64,000 bases of DNA from Cereibacter ovatus. GTDB taxonomy: Bacteria > Pseudomonadota > Alphaproteobacteria > Rhodobacterales > Rhodobacteraceae. Location of the stretch: assembly GCF_900207575.1 (NCBI RefSeq), contig NZ_OAOQ01000005.1:124001-188000 (forward strand), read 5' to 3'. The translations under genes and the position numbers were made by a program. The notes under the pieces are model-generated. The model had not been told where the DNA came from and ran no database searches. It was given only the letters and a program-made list of their open reading frames with translations. Numbering within the stretch: the stretch's first letter is position 1; the number at the start of each line of letters is the position of its first letter. Below are positions 9,515 through 17,807 of the stretch, piece by piece.

Positions 9515-11104
9515 ATGTTCATCCGAGCGCGCTTGCTGGCGACGGCGGCGGTTGCCGCATTGGCGTTGACCACGGCACCGCTTTCCGCCGAGACGCCACC
9601 CGATACTTTCATCCAGGCATGGGCGATCGACGACATGATCACCCTCGACCCGGCCGAGGTGTTCGAATTCACCGCCTCCGAGATCATCGGCAACAGCTAT
9701 GAGACGATCATCGGCTACGAGGTCGATGACGTCTCGAAGATCTTCGGCCGCGTGGCGGAAAGCTGGGAGCTGTCCGAGGACGGCAAAACGATGAGCTTCA
9801 CGGTTCGCCAAGGCAAGAAATTCGCCTCGGGCAACGATCTGAGCGCCGAGGATGTGGTCTATTCCCTTGTTCGCGCGGTGAAACTGGACAAGTCGCCCGC
9901 CTTCATCCTGGGCCAGTTCGGGCTGACCCCGGACAATGTGGAAGAAAAGGTCAAGCAGACCGGCGACTACAGCTTTACGCTGGAAATGGACAAGGCCTAT
10001 GCGCCGACCTTCCTGCTTTACTGCCTGACCGCGACGGTCGCGGCGGTGGTCGACAAGGATCTGGTGCAGTCGAACGAGGTCGATGGCGACTGGGGCTACA
10101 ACTGGCTGAAAACCAACTATGCCGGGTCCGGCCCCTATACGATCCGCGAATGGCGTGCCAACGAGGCCGTCGTGATGGAGCGTAACGACAACTGGGACGG
10201 CGAACGCCCCGCCATGGCGCGCAGCATCTACCGTCACATCCCCGAGGCCGCGACCGAACGGCTGTTGTTGGAACAGGGCGACATCGACATCGCCCGCAAG
10301 CTTCTGCCCGAGGAAATCGAGGCGCTGAGCCAGAACCCCGACATCAAGATTCAAAGCGGGGTGAAGGGCACGATCTTCTATCTGGGCCTGAACCAGAAGA
10401 ACGAACACCTGGCCAAACCCGAAGTGCGCGAGGCGATGAAATGGCTCGTCGATTACGACGCCATCGCCGAGACACTGGTGAAGGGGATGAAGAAAAAGCA
10501 CCAGACCTTCCTGCCCGAAGGGTTCCTTGGCGCGTTGGACGAAAATCCCTATTCCTTCGACCCGGCAAAGGCCAAAGACCTTCTGGCCAAGGCCGGCCTG
10601 CCCGACGGCTTCACCGTGACGATGGATACGCGCAACACCCCCGAGGTGACCTCGATCGCGCAGGCGATCCAGCAGACCATGGCAGCGGCCGGCATCACCC
10701 TAGAGATCATCCCCGGCGACGGCGGCCAGACGCTGGAAAAATACCGCGCCCGCACGCATGATATCTACATCGGCCAGTGGGGCCCGGATTATCAGGATCC
10801 CCACACCAACGCGACCTTCGCGCAGAACCCCGACAACTCGGACACGGCGGCATCAAAACCGCTCGCCTGGCGCAACGCCTGGGAGATCCCCGAGCTGACC
10901 GCCAAGGCCGATGCCGCGGTGCTGGAACGCGACGCCGAAAAGCGCGCGCAGATGTATCGCGAGATGCAGGAGGAGGTCCTGGCGACCTCGCCCTTCGTGA
11001 TCATGTTCCAGGAATCCGAAGTGGTCGCGATGCGCAAGAACGTCGAGGGCTACATCATCGGCCCGTCGTTCAACGACAACTCGTTCCGGGCCGTGACCAA
11101 GTAG
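9515..11104 (+). CDS. Peptide ABC transporter periplasmic binding protein (SBP family 5)
   Basis: A 529-residue family-5 solute-binding protein. A Sec signal peptide is clear (FIRARLLATAAVAALALTTAPLSAE, cleaved around residue 25-27). The mature part shows the family signature: RVAESWELSEDGKTMSFTVRQGKKF, then SAEDVVYSL, and SGPYTIREW followed by NDNWDG. Members bind di- or oligopeptides, nickel or glycosides. The adjoining M19 dipeptidase points to dipeptides. It is the first gene of a five-gene transporter set; the next start follows the TAG immediately. The ribosome-binding site is probably AGGGGG at about 9503. Confidence 0.93.
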   Translation: MFIRARLLATAAVAALALTTAPLSAETPPDTFIQAWAIDDMITLDPAEVFEFTASEIIGNSYETIIGYEVDDVSKIFGRVAESWELSEDGKTMSFTVRQGKKFASGNDLSAEDVVYSLVRAVKLDKSPAFILGQFGLTPDNVEEKVKQTGDYSFTLEMDKAYAPTFLLYCLTATVAAVVDKDLVQSNEVDGDWGYNWLKTNYAGSGPYTIREWRANEAVVMERNDNWDGERPAMARSIYRHIPEAATERLLLEQGDIDIARKLLPEEIEALSQNPDIKIQSGVKGTIFYLGLNQKNEHLAKPEVREAMKWLVDYDAIAETLVKGMKKKHQTFLPEGFLGALDENPYSFDPAKAKDLLAKAGLPDGFTVTMDTRNTPEVTSIAQAIQQTMAAAGITLEIIPGDGGQTLEKYRARTHDIYIGQWGPDYQDPHTNATFAQNPDNSDTAASKPLAWRNAWEIPELTAKADAAVLERDAEKRAQMYREMQEEVLATSPFVIMFQESEVVAMRKNVEGYIIGPSFNDNSFRAVTK

Positions 11105-12175
11105 ATGACCGGAACCCCGCAGATCGGAAGGGGGCGCAAAGGCGCCCTCTTTCTCTGGCTCTGGAAGGGCGTGAAGGTGGCGCTGACAGTCGCCGTGACC
11201 TTCCTGGGCCTGCTTCTCGTGACCTTCGCGATCAGCCGCTTCATGTCGGTCGATCCGGTGCTGCGTGCGGTGGGCGACCGGGCCAGCCAGTCGACCTATG
11301 ACGCGATGTTTCTGGAAATGGGCCTTGATCGCCCGGTGTGGGAACAGTTCTGGATCTATCTGACCAACGTGCTGTCGGGCGATCTGGGAAGCTCGTTCCT
11401 GACCAAACGCCCGGTGATCGACGATCTGGCGCGGGTGTTCCCGGCGACGGTGGAACTGGCGACGGTGGGCATCGTGATCGGCACGCTGTTCGGCATCCCG
11501 CTGGGGGTGATCTCGGCGGTGAAACAGGGCCGTGCCATCGACCAGATCGTGCGGGTGCTGGGCCTTGTCGGCTATTCCGCGCCGATCTTCTGGCTGGGGC
11601 TGCTGGGCCTTTTGCTGTTTTACGCGCAGCTTGGCTGGGTGGCGGGTCCGGGCCGGATCGACATCGCCCACGAATACAGCTTCACCGCGACAACCGGACT
11701 TCTGCTGCTGGACAGCGCCATGCAGGGCGCATGGGCCGCCTTCGGCAATGCGCTGTCGCATATCATCCTGCCGGGGGCGCTGCTGGGCTATTTCTCGATG
11801 GCCTATATCAGCCGGATGACCCGCAGCTTCATGCTGGCCGAACTCGCACAGGAATATGTCACCACCGCCCGCGTCAAGGGCGTGCCGGAATGGCGCATCA
11901 TCTGGGTCCACGCGCTGCGAAACGCCGCCGTGCCGCTGGTGACGGTGGTGGCACTGTCCTATGCCGGCCTGCTTGAAGGCTCGGTCCTGACCGAAACCGT
12001 ATTCGCCTGGCCCGGCCTTGGCCTTTACCTGACCAACAGCCTGCAAGTGGCAGACATGAACGCAGTGCTTGGCGGAACGCTGGTGATCGGCGCGGTGTTC
12101 GTCTCGCTCAACCTGCTGTCGGACCTGCTTTACACCCTTCTCGACCCGCGTACGCGGCGGCAGGTGCGACCATGA
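11105..12175 (+). CDS. Peptide ABC transporter permease, DppB-like
   Basis: A 356-residue inner-membrane permease. The first helix (VALTVAVTFLGLLLVTFAISRF) is followed by a periplasmic loop, then the BPD_transp_1 domain with GDLGSSFLTKRPV, IGTLFGIPLGV, and the EAA loop EYVTTARVKGVPEWRIIWVHALRNAAVPLVT that contacts the ATPases. The start abuts the stop of the binding-protein gene and the end overlaps the next permease by four bases, so this is one operon. Confidence 0.93.
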   Translation: MTGTPQIGRGRKGALFLWLWKGVKVALTVAVTFLGLLLVTFAISRFMSVDPVLRAVGDRASQSTYDAMFLEMGLDRPVWEQFWIYLTNVLSGDLGSSFLTKRPVIDDLARVFPATVELATVGIVIGTLFGIPLGVISAVKQGRAIDQIVRVLGLVGYSAPIFWLGLLGLLLFYAQLGWVAGPGRIDIAHEYSFTATTGLLLLDSAMQGAWAAFGNALSHIILPGALLGYFSMAYISRMTRSFMLAELAQEYVTTARVKGVPEWRIIWVHALRNAAVPLVTVVALSYAGLLEGSVLTETVFAWPGLGLYLTNSLQVADMNAVLGGTLVIGAVFVSLNLLSDLLYTLLDPRTRRQVRP

Positions 12176-13074
12176 CCCGTTCCGAGTGGCTGCTGACCGA
12201 ACACCCCCGATCGCGCCGCCAGGCCCGGCTGGGCCAGGCCTGGCGCACCTGGCTGGCCTTCAAGGAAAACCGGCTGGCAATGCTGGGGCTTGCCATCGTG
12301 CTGACGCTTCTGGCGCTCGCAGTCCTTGCCCCCTGGATCGCCCCGCACAACCCCCTGACCGGCGGAGACCTGCGCACCGAACGGCTGCTGCCACCCTCAT
12401 GGGCGCATCCGATGGGCACCGACGATCTGGCGCGCGACATCCTCAGCCGGGTGATCTGGGGCTCGCAACTGACGCTGATGGTGGTGGCGCTGGTGGCCCT
12501 GATCGCCACCCCTATCGGCCTCGCCATCGGCACGACGGCCGGCTACTTCGGCGGCTGGATCGATACGGTGCTGATGCGCGTCACCGACATCTTCCTGGCC
12601 TTCCCGCGCCTCATTCTGGCGCTGGCCTTTGTCGCGGCCCTCGGCCCCGGGATCGAAAACGCGATCATCGCGATCGCGCTGACCTCCTGGCCACCCTACG
12701 CCCGCCTCGCGCGCGCCGAAACGCTGACCATCCGCAACAGCGATTTCATCAGCGCCGCCCGCCTGCAAGGCGCCTCGCACCTGCGCATCCTCTGGGGCCA
12801 TGTCACGCCGCTTTGCCTGTCGTCGGTCATCGTCCGCGTCACACTCGACATGGCGGGCATCATCCTCACAGCGGCCGGCCTGGGCTTCCTCGGCCTTGGC
12901 GCCCAACCGCCCCAACCCGAATGGGGCGCGATGATCGCCGGCGGCCGCCGCTTCATCATCGACCACTGGTGGGTCGCAACCATGCCCGGCCTTGCAATCT
13001 TCGCCGTGTCGCTCGGCTTCAACCTGCTCGGCGACGGCCTGCGCGACGTGCTCGACCCCAAGGCCCGCAAATGA
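12172..13074 (+). CDS. Peptide ABC transporter permease, DppC-like
   Basis: A 300-residue second permease. The N-terminal OppC-N segment (WRTWLAFKENRLAMLGLAIV) and LLPPSWAHPMGTDDLARDILSRVIWG are characteristic of the DppC/OppC subfamily. The EAA loop FISAARLQGASHLRILWGHV and the late GLGFLGLGAQPPQPEWGAMI are also present. It pairs with the upstream DppB-like protein to form the membrane channel. Confidence 0.93.
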   Translation: MTRSEWLLTEHPRSRRQARLGQAWRTWLAFKENRLAMLGLAIVLTLLALAVLAPWIAPHNPLTGGDLRTERLLPPSWAHPMGTDDLARDILSRVIWGSQLTLMVVALVALIATPIGLAIGTTAGYFGGWIDTVLMRVTDIFLAFPRLILALAFVAALGPGIENAIIAIALTSWPPYARLARAETLTIRNSDFISAARLQGASHLRILWGHVTPLCLSSVIVRVTLDMAGIILTAAGLGFLGLGAQPPQPEWGAMIAGGRRFIIDHWWVATMPGLAIFAVSLGFNLLGDGLRDVLDPKARK

Positions 13075-13082
13075 CCGCCCCG

Positions 13083-13119
13083 CGCTTTCATTCTGGCCCA
13101 AATATCCCCGCCGGAGGCT
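13083..13119 (-). repeat. Dispersed GGGGATATTTG-GGCCAGAATGAAAG element, copy B
   Basis: Read on the minus strand this is CTCCGGCGGGGATATTTG, then GGCCAGAATGAAAGCGCG. It is nearly identical to 3674-3712 and fills the only sizeable gap (76 bases) inside the transporter operon, between the permease and ATPase genes. Confidence 0.6.
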
Positions 13120-13150
13120 CCGACGCCGGCCACAAGCCCAAGGCCCGCCG

Positions 13151-13969
13151 ATGACGCTACTGCATGTCGACAATCTTCGCGTGACCTTCCCGACCCGGCA
13201 GGGCCCGGCCGAGGTCGTGCGCGGCGTCTCTTTCGCACTGGGGCGCGAACGCCTTGGCATCGTTGGCGAAAGCGGCTCGGGCAAATCGCAGACCGGCCGC
13301 GCGATCCTTGGCCTGACGCCCCCTCCCGGCCGCGCCACCGCCGACCGGCTCAGCTTCGATGGCATCGATCTTTGCCGCGCCACCCCGCGCCAGTGGCGGC
13401 AGTTGCGCGGCGCGCGGATCTCGATGGTGATGCAGGATCCGAAATTCTCGCTCAACCCGGTGATGACCATCGGCCGCCAGTTGATCGAGGCCGCCCGCGC
13501 CCCGCGCGCCGAAGCGCACGACCGCGCCATGGCGATGCTGGATGCGGTGCAGATCCGTGATCCCGCCCGCGTCTTCGCCGCCTATCCGCATGAACTTTCG
13601 GGCGGCATGGGCCAGCGCGCGATGATCGCGATGATGCTGATGGCCGAGCCCGACCTGCTGATCGCGGACGAGCCGACCTCGGCCCTCGACGTGACCGTGC
13701 AGATCGAGGTTCTGCGCATCCTCGACCGGCTGGTCGAGGATCGCGGCATGGGTCTGATCTTCATCAGCCACGACCTGCGGCTGGTTGGCAGTTTCTGCGA
13801 CCGGGTGCTGGTGATGTATGCCGGCCGCGTGGTCGAGGAACTGGCAGCCGCGGATCTGGCACAGGCCCGCCACCCCTATACCCAAGGCCTTCTGAACTGC
13901 CTGCCGCGGATCGAGGGCGGCCGCCGTCCGCTGCCCACGCTGCAACGCGAAGCCGGGTGGGCGCTCTGA
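13151..13969 (+). CDS. Peptide ABC transporter ATP-binding protein, DppD-like
   Basis: A 272-residue ABC ATPase. Walker A is GESGSGKS at residues 39-46, the Q-loop is SMVMQDPKFSLNP, the signature is LSGGMGQRA, Walker B is LLIADEPTSALD and the switch histidine is in FISHDLRLV. The QDP..SLNP and HPYTQGLL segments are typical of the oligo/dipeptide family; the C-terminal zinc/cysteine extension of some DppD proteins is short. The ATG at 13151 gives the family N-terminus; the longer open frame upstream overlaps the permease out of frame. The stop overlaps the next start (TGATG). Confidence 0.92.
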   Translation: MTLLHVDNLRVTFPTRQGPAEVVRGVSFALGRERLGIVGESGSGKSQTGRAILGLTPPPGRATADRLSFDGIDLCRATPRQWRQLRGARISMVMQDPKFSLNPVMTIGRQLIEAARAPRAEAHDRAMAMLDAVQIRDPARVFAAYPHELSGGMGQRAMIAMMLMAEPDLLIADEPTSALDVTVQIEVLRILDRLVEDRGMGLIFISHDLRLVGSFCDRVLVMYAGRVVEELAAADLAQARHPYTQGLLNCLPRIEGGRRPLPTLQREAGWAL

Positions 13970-14724
13970 TGGCCCTGATCGACATCCGCGATCTTCACGT
14001 CAGCTTTGGCGAGGTTCAGGCCGTGCGCGGCGTCTCGGCCGCGGTGGCCGAGGGCGAAAGCTATGGCATCGTCGGTGAAAGCGGCTCGGGCAAATCCACG
14101 GTGCTGCGGGCGCTGTGCGGGCTGGCGCCGATCACCGCCGGCGCCGTCACCGTCGTGAACGAGCCGCTTGGCCGCCGCCGCTCGGCCGCCTTTCACCGCC
14201 GGGTGCAGATGGTGTTCCAGGATCCCTATGCCTCGCTTCACCCGCGCCACACCATCGACCGCGTCCTGTCGGAACCGCTGGCGATCCACGGCTTTGCCGA
14301 CCGTGAAAGCCGCATCCTTCAAGCCCTGGACGAGGTCGGCCTCGGCGCGGGCTTCCGCTTCCGCTATCCGCATCAGTTGTCGGGCGGCCAGCGTCAGCGT
14401 GTGGCCATCGCCCGCGCCCTGATCCTGGAGCCGCGGGTTCTGCTGCTGGACGAACCTACCTCGGCGCTTGATGCCTCGATCCAGGCCGAGGTTCTGAACC
14501 TGCTTGACCGGCTGCGCAGCGAACGCGGGTTGACCTATATCCTTGTCAGCCATGACCTTGCCGTGGTCGCCCACATGTGCGAGCGGTTGCTGGTGATGCA
14601 GCACGGCCGCGCGGTCGAGGAACTGACCCGTGACAGCCTGCGCGCCCGTTCCGCCGCCGAAGCCTACACCCGCGCCCTGCTTTCCGCATCCGAAGGCTAC
14701 ACCCCCGCCGGAGCCACCCCATGA
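13969..14724 (+). CDS. Peptide ABC transporter ATP-binding protein, DppF-like
   Basis: A 251-residue ABC ATPase, second of the pair. Walker A is GESGSGKST at residues 36-44, the Q-loop VQMVFQDPYASLHPR, signature LSGGQRQRV, Walker B VLLLDEPTSALDASIQ and H-loop LVSHDLAVVAHMC. The ATG at 13969 shares its A with the previous TGA, which favours it over a GTG 12 bases upstream. Heterodimer formation with the DppD-like ATPase is expected from the family. Confidence 0.92.
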   Translation: MALIDIRDLHVSFGEVQAVRGVSAAVAEGESYGIVGESGSGKSTVLRALCGLAPITAGAVTVVNEPLGRRRSAAFHRRVQMVFQDPYASLHPRHTIDRVLSEPLAIHGFADRESRILQALDEVGLGAGFRFRYPHQLSGGQRQRVAIARALILEPRVLLLDEPTSALDASIQAEVLNLLDRLRSERGLTYILVSHDLAVVAHMCERLLVMQHGRAVEELTRDSLRARSAAEAYTRALLSASEGYTPAGATP

Positions 14725-15788
14725 CCCCGCCAATTCCGGTCTTCGACGGCCACAACGATTTCCTGCTGCGCCTTGTGCGCAATCCTGCCGCGCGACAGGC
14801 GATCTGGCTTCACGGCGATGGCAACGGCCATCTCGACCTGCCTCGGATGCGCAAGGGCGGCTTTGCCGGTGGCTTTTTCGCGATCTACATCCCCTCGCCG
14901 CAGCCGCATGACGCGCCGGACTTCGAGGCGATGATGAACAATCCGCCGTTCGATCTGCCCTTGCCGGCGCTGATCCGGCATGAACAGGCCCAGCCGGTGG
15001 CGCTGGCCATGGCCGGCCATCTGCTGTGGATGGAACGGGCCGCCCCGGGCGCCTTCAGGATCTGCCGCAGCACCGCCGACCTGCGGGCCTGCCTTGCCGA
15101 CGGCGTGATCGCCGGCATCATGCATATGGAGGGCGCCGAAGCCATCGGCCCCGACCTTGACGCGCTGCATCTGTTCCATGCGCTTGGCCTGCGCTCGCTC
15201 GGCCCGGTCTGGAGCCGCCCGACCGTGTTCGGCCATGGCGTCCCGTTCCGCTTCCCCGGCACCCCCGACACCGGCGAGGGCTTGACCGAGGCCGGGCTGC
15301 GGCTGATTGCGGAATGCAACCGGCTGAAGATCATGGTGGATCTGTCGCATCTGAACGAAAAGGGGTTCGACGATGTGGCGCGGATCTCGGATGCGCCGCT
15401 GGTGGCGACCCATTCCAACGCCCATGCCGTCACCCCTTCGACCCGCAACCTGACCGACCGCCAGCTGGCGATGATCCGCGACAGCGGCGGCATGGTGGGG
15501 CTGAACTTTGCGACCTCGTTCCTGCGCGAGGATGGCCGGCAGTCCGCCGCAATGGGATGGGAGCCGGTTCTGCGCCATCTCGATCACCTGATCGCCCATC
15601 TGGGCGAAGATCATGTCGGCCTTGGGTCCGATTTCGACGGCGCGACCATTCCCGAACTGATCGGTGACGTGACCGGGTTGCCCGCGCTGCAAGACGCGAT
15701 GCGGGCGCATGGCTATGACACCGCGCTTCTGCGCAAGCTGTGCCATGAAAACTGGCTGGCGGTGCTTGATCGGACATGGGGCGGCTGA
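14721..15788 (+). CDS. Membrane dipeptidase (peptidase family M19)
   Basis: A 355-residue zinc dipeptidase of the renal dipeptidase family, hydrolysing dipeptides including some with D-residues. Metal-site segments are seen in order: FDGHNDFLLR near the N-terminus, MHMEGAEAIGPDL, MVDLSHLNEKGF, THSNAHAVTPSTRNLTD and HVGLGSDFDG. It overlaps the upstream ATPase gene by four bases, so uptake and cleavage of peptides are co-expressed. No signal peptide is visible, which suggests cytosolic action on imported peptides. Confidence 0.93.
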   Translation: MTPPIPVFDGHNDFLLRLVRNPAARQAIWLHGDGNGHLDLPRMRKGGFAGGFFAIYIPSPQPHDAPDFEAMMNNPPFDLPLPALIRHEQAQPVALAMAGHLLWMERAAPGAFRICRSTADLRACLADGVIAGIMHMEGAEAIGPDLDALHLFHALGLRSLGPVWSRPTVFGHGVPFRFPGTPDTGEGLTEAGLRLIAECNRLKIMVDLSHLNEKGFDDVARISDAPLVATHSNAHAVTPSTRNLTDRQLAMIRDSGGMVGLNFATSFLREDGRQSAAMGWEPVLRHLDHLIAHLGEDHVGLGSDFDGATIPELIGDVTGLPALQDAMRAHGYDTALLRKLCHENWLAVLDRTWGG

Positions 15789-15792
15789 CCCG

Positions 15793-16047
15793 ATGGCCGA
15801 TCCGGCGCTGGAGGCGGTGGTGGTTCCCGGCGCACCCTTCGCGGTGCGCGTGACCCCGCGCGCCTCGCGCACCAAGGTCGAGGTTCAGGACGGCACGATC
15901 CGCGTCCATGTCACCTGCGTCCCCGAGGACGGCAAGGCCAACCGCGCCGTGACCGAGGCGCTGGCCGCCGCGCTGGGGGTGGCCAAGACCCGCCTGACCC
16001 TGCTGCGCGGCGCGACCAGCCGGGACAAGCTGTTCCGGCTGGATTGA
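15793..16047 (+). CDS. DUF167 (YggU) family protein
   Basis: An 84-residue small conserved protein. RVTPRASRTKVEVQDGTIRVHVTCVPEDGKANRAVTEALA contains the family's TPRAS and EDGKAN core, and the end (RGATSRDKLFRL) also fits. Family function is unknown. The ATG at 15793 begins four bases after the dipeptidase stop and gives a standard family N-terminus; an upstream ATG at 15709 would place 28 residues in the wrong frame of the dipeptidase. Confidence 0.9.
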   Translation: MADPALEAVVVPGAPFAVRVTPRASRTKVEVQDGTIRVHVTCVPEDGKANRAVTEALAAALGVAKTRLTLLRGATSRDKLFRLD

Positions 16048-16070
16048 GTCAGCTCTGCCCGGCCGCCGTG

Positions 16071-16991
16071 TCAGCCGTTCAGCATCAACTGATAGCTTTC
16101 GGGAACGAAACGGAAGCCATCGCCTGCGCGCTCGACATAGCCGATGGCGGGGAAGGGCATGTGATAGCCGATGAAGGGGATGCGGTCGTCAGCGATCTGG
16201 CCAAAGATCCGGCGCCGGGTTGCGGCGGCGGCGGCCTTGTCGGCGTCAAAGCTGACTTCCCAATCCGGGTGCCCCAGCGAAAAGACATAATGGTTCGCGG
16301 TGTCGGCGGTCAGCATCAGCGCCTGCCCCCCACTTTCCAGACGATAGGCCATGTGCCCCGGCGTGTGGCCGAAAGCCTCGACCGCGGTGATGCCCGGCGC
16401 GATCTCGGCCCCGGGTTCGACAAAGCCGGTCCGGTCCAGAAGCGGGCGCATCTTCGCCTCATAGCCGTCGTTTGACTGCTGCGCCCAGTGGTCGTTCTCG
16501 ACCTGTCCGGTCAGATAGCGGGCGTTGGCGAAGGTGGGCGTGTCGCCTGTCATCAGCCCGCCGATATGGTCGCCATGCATGTGGGTGATCACCACCAGAT
16601 CGACCTGTTCGGGGCTGTGACCGGCCGCCGCCAGTGCGGCAAAGATGCCCTCGGCCGACAGGCCGGTGTCAAACAGGATCAACGCGGTTCCGGTATTGAC
16701 CAGCGTGGGCGTGAAGAACCCCTGCGCCCGGTCGGTCGGAAGGAAGGCGGCGCGGGCCGCGGCCTCGAACGCATCCTGCGGGGCGTTCAGGCCGAAGATC
16801 TGTTTGGGGTTTTCCTGCACCCGCGTGCCGGCCAGAAGCGGTGTCACCTCGAACCGGCCAAGGCGGAAGCGGCGGAAAGGGGCAACCGCGCTGCCCTGTT
16901 GTTCGGCCGCGGCACGCGCGGGAACGGGGACGGCAGCGGCGAAGGGCAGGGCGGCCCCGGCCAGAAGGGCGTGTCGGCGCGTCAGGGTCAT
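16071..16991 (-). CDS. Exported metallo-beta-lactamase-fold hydrolase
   Basis: A 306-residue MBL-fold protein with the zinc motif THMHGDHIGG, a downstream HTPGHMAY and TADTANHYV; these supply the usual dinuclear zinc ligands. The N-terminus MTLTRRHALLAGAALPFAAA with cleavage near ARA is a good Tat signal, so a folded periplasmic enzyme is likely. The family includes lactonases and related esterases; the substrate here is unknown. The ATG at 16991 is preceded by GAGG six bases upstream; further upstream codons would bury the twin-arginine signal. Confidence 0.88.
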   Translation of the reverse strand: MTLTRRHALLAGAALPFAAAVPVPARAAAEQQGSAVAPFRRFRLGRFEVTPLLAGTRVQENPKQIFGLNAPQDAFEAAARAAFLPTDRAQGFFTPTLVNTGTALILFDTGLSAEGIFAALAAAGHSPEQVDLVVITHMHGDHIGGLMTGDTPTFANARYLTGQVENDHWAQQSNDGYEAKMRPLLDRTGFVEPGAEIAPGITAVEAFGHTPGHMAYRLESGGQALMLTADTANHYVFSLGHPDWEVSFDADKAAAAATRRRIFGQIADDRIPFIGYHMPFPAIGYVERAGDGFRFVPESYQLMLNG

Positions 16992-17150
16992 CGGCATCCT
17001 CGGGTTGCGTGTCACAGCCCTGATGGTAGCAACAAACGCTGCCATGGCAGCCGGTTGACGCAAAGGTGATCGGTGCATCCGCCGGCCCCGCGCGGTCAAG
17101 GACCGAAGAACGCGCGGCCCCGGCCGGCTGAGGCGCCCCGGCCACCGCTG

Positions 17151-17807
17151 TCACCCGGCGGGCCGTTTCACCCAGCCGCAGACCGCATAATCGCGAAACA
17201 TCGGCCGAAGCGCGCTGCTGCCACCGATGGCGGCGGCGGTCTCGGCCAGTGCGCGGTCCAGATCGGGGCGTGGTGAGACGTGGAACCGCCCGATCCAGCC
17301 GCGCAGGCCCGCGCCCATCCAGTGCGGAAGGCCGGTCTGGCCGCCGAAATCCACCAGATGCAGCTCGCCTCCATGGGCCAGATGCCGCGCCGCCTGCAAC
17401 AACGCGGCCCGCCAGTCGGGGATCATCGACAGCGCGTAAGAGATCACGATCCGGTCGAACCCCTGCGTGCCGAACAGGCGTTCGGCGTCAAAGCCCGTGG
17501 CATCGCCCTGCGCCAGCATCGCGCGCGGACCCAGCTTGCGCCGGGCCGAGCGCAGCATCTGGTCCGAGATGTCCAGCCCGAACAGCCGCGCATCCGGCCA
17601 GCGCCGGCCGATCCGGTCAAGATTGCGCCCGGTGCCGCAGGCGATCTCAAGGATACGGGCGCGGGGGGGCGGGTGCAGGGCTGCGATCATCTCGTCCCGG
17701 CCCAGCAGGAAATACCGCCGCGTCGCATCATAGATCAGCCGCTGGTGGCGATAGGTGGCATCCATCAGCGCGGCATGGCCCGCCGTCGTCGTGTCAACGC
17801 CGGTCAT
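17151..17807 (-). CDS. btaB: Betaine-lipid N-methyltransferase BtaB
   Basis: A 218-residue class I SAM methyltransferase. Motif I is ILEIACGTGRNLDRI, and LFGLDISDQMLRSARRKLG and GDATGF follow. In Rhodobacter sphaeroides BtaB adds three methyl groups to diacylglyceryl-homoserine to give the phosphorus-free lipid DGTS. The assignment rests on the overlapping upstream BtaA gene (four bases shared), which makes the product it would methylate. The typical YDATRRYFLLGRDEMI opening also fits BtaB. Confidence 0.88.
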   Translation of the reverse strand: MTGVDTTTAGHAALMDATYRHQRLIYDATRRYFLLGRDEMIAALHPPPRARILEIACGTGRNLDRIGRRWPDARLFGLDISDQMLRSARRKLGPRAMLAQGDATGFDAERLFGTQGFDRIVISYALSMIPDWRAALLQAARHLAHGGELHLVDFGGQTGLPHWMGAGLRGWIGRFHVSPRPDLDRALAETAAAIGGSSALRPMFRDYAVCGWVKRPAG

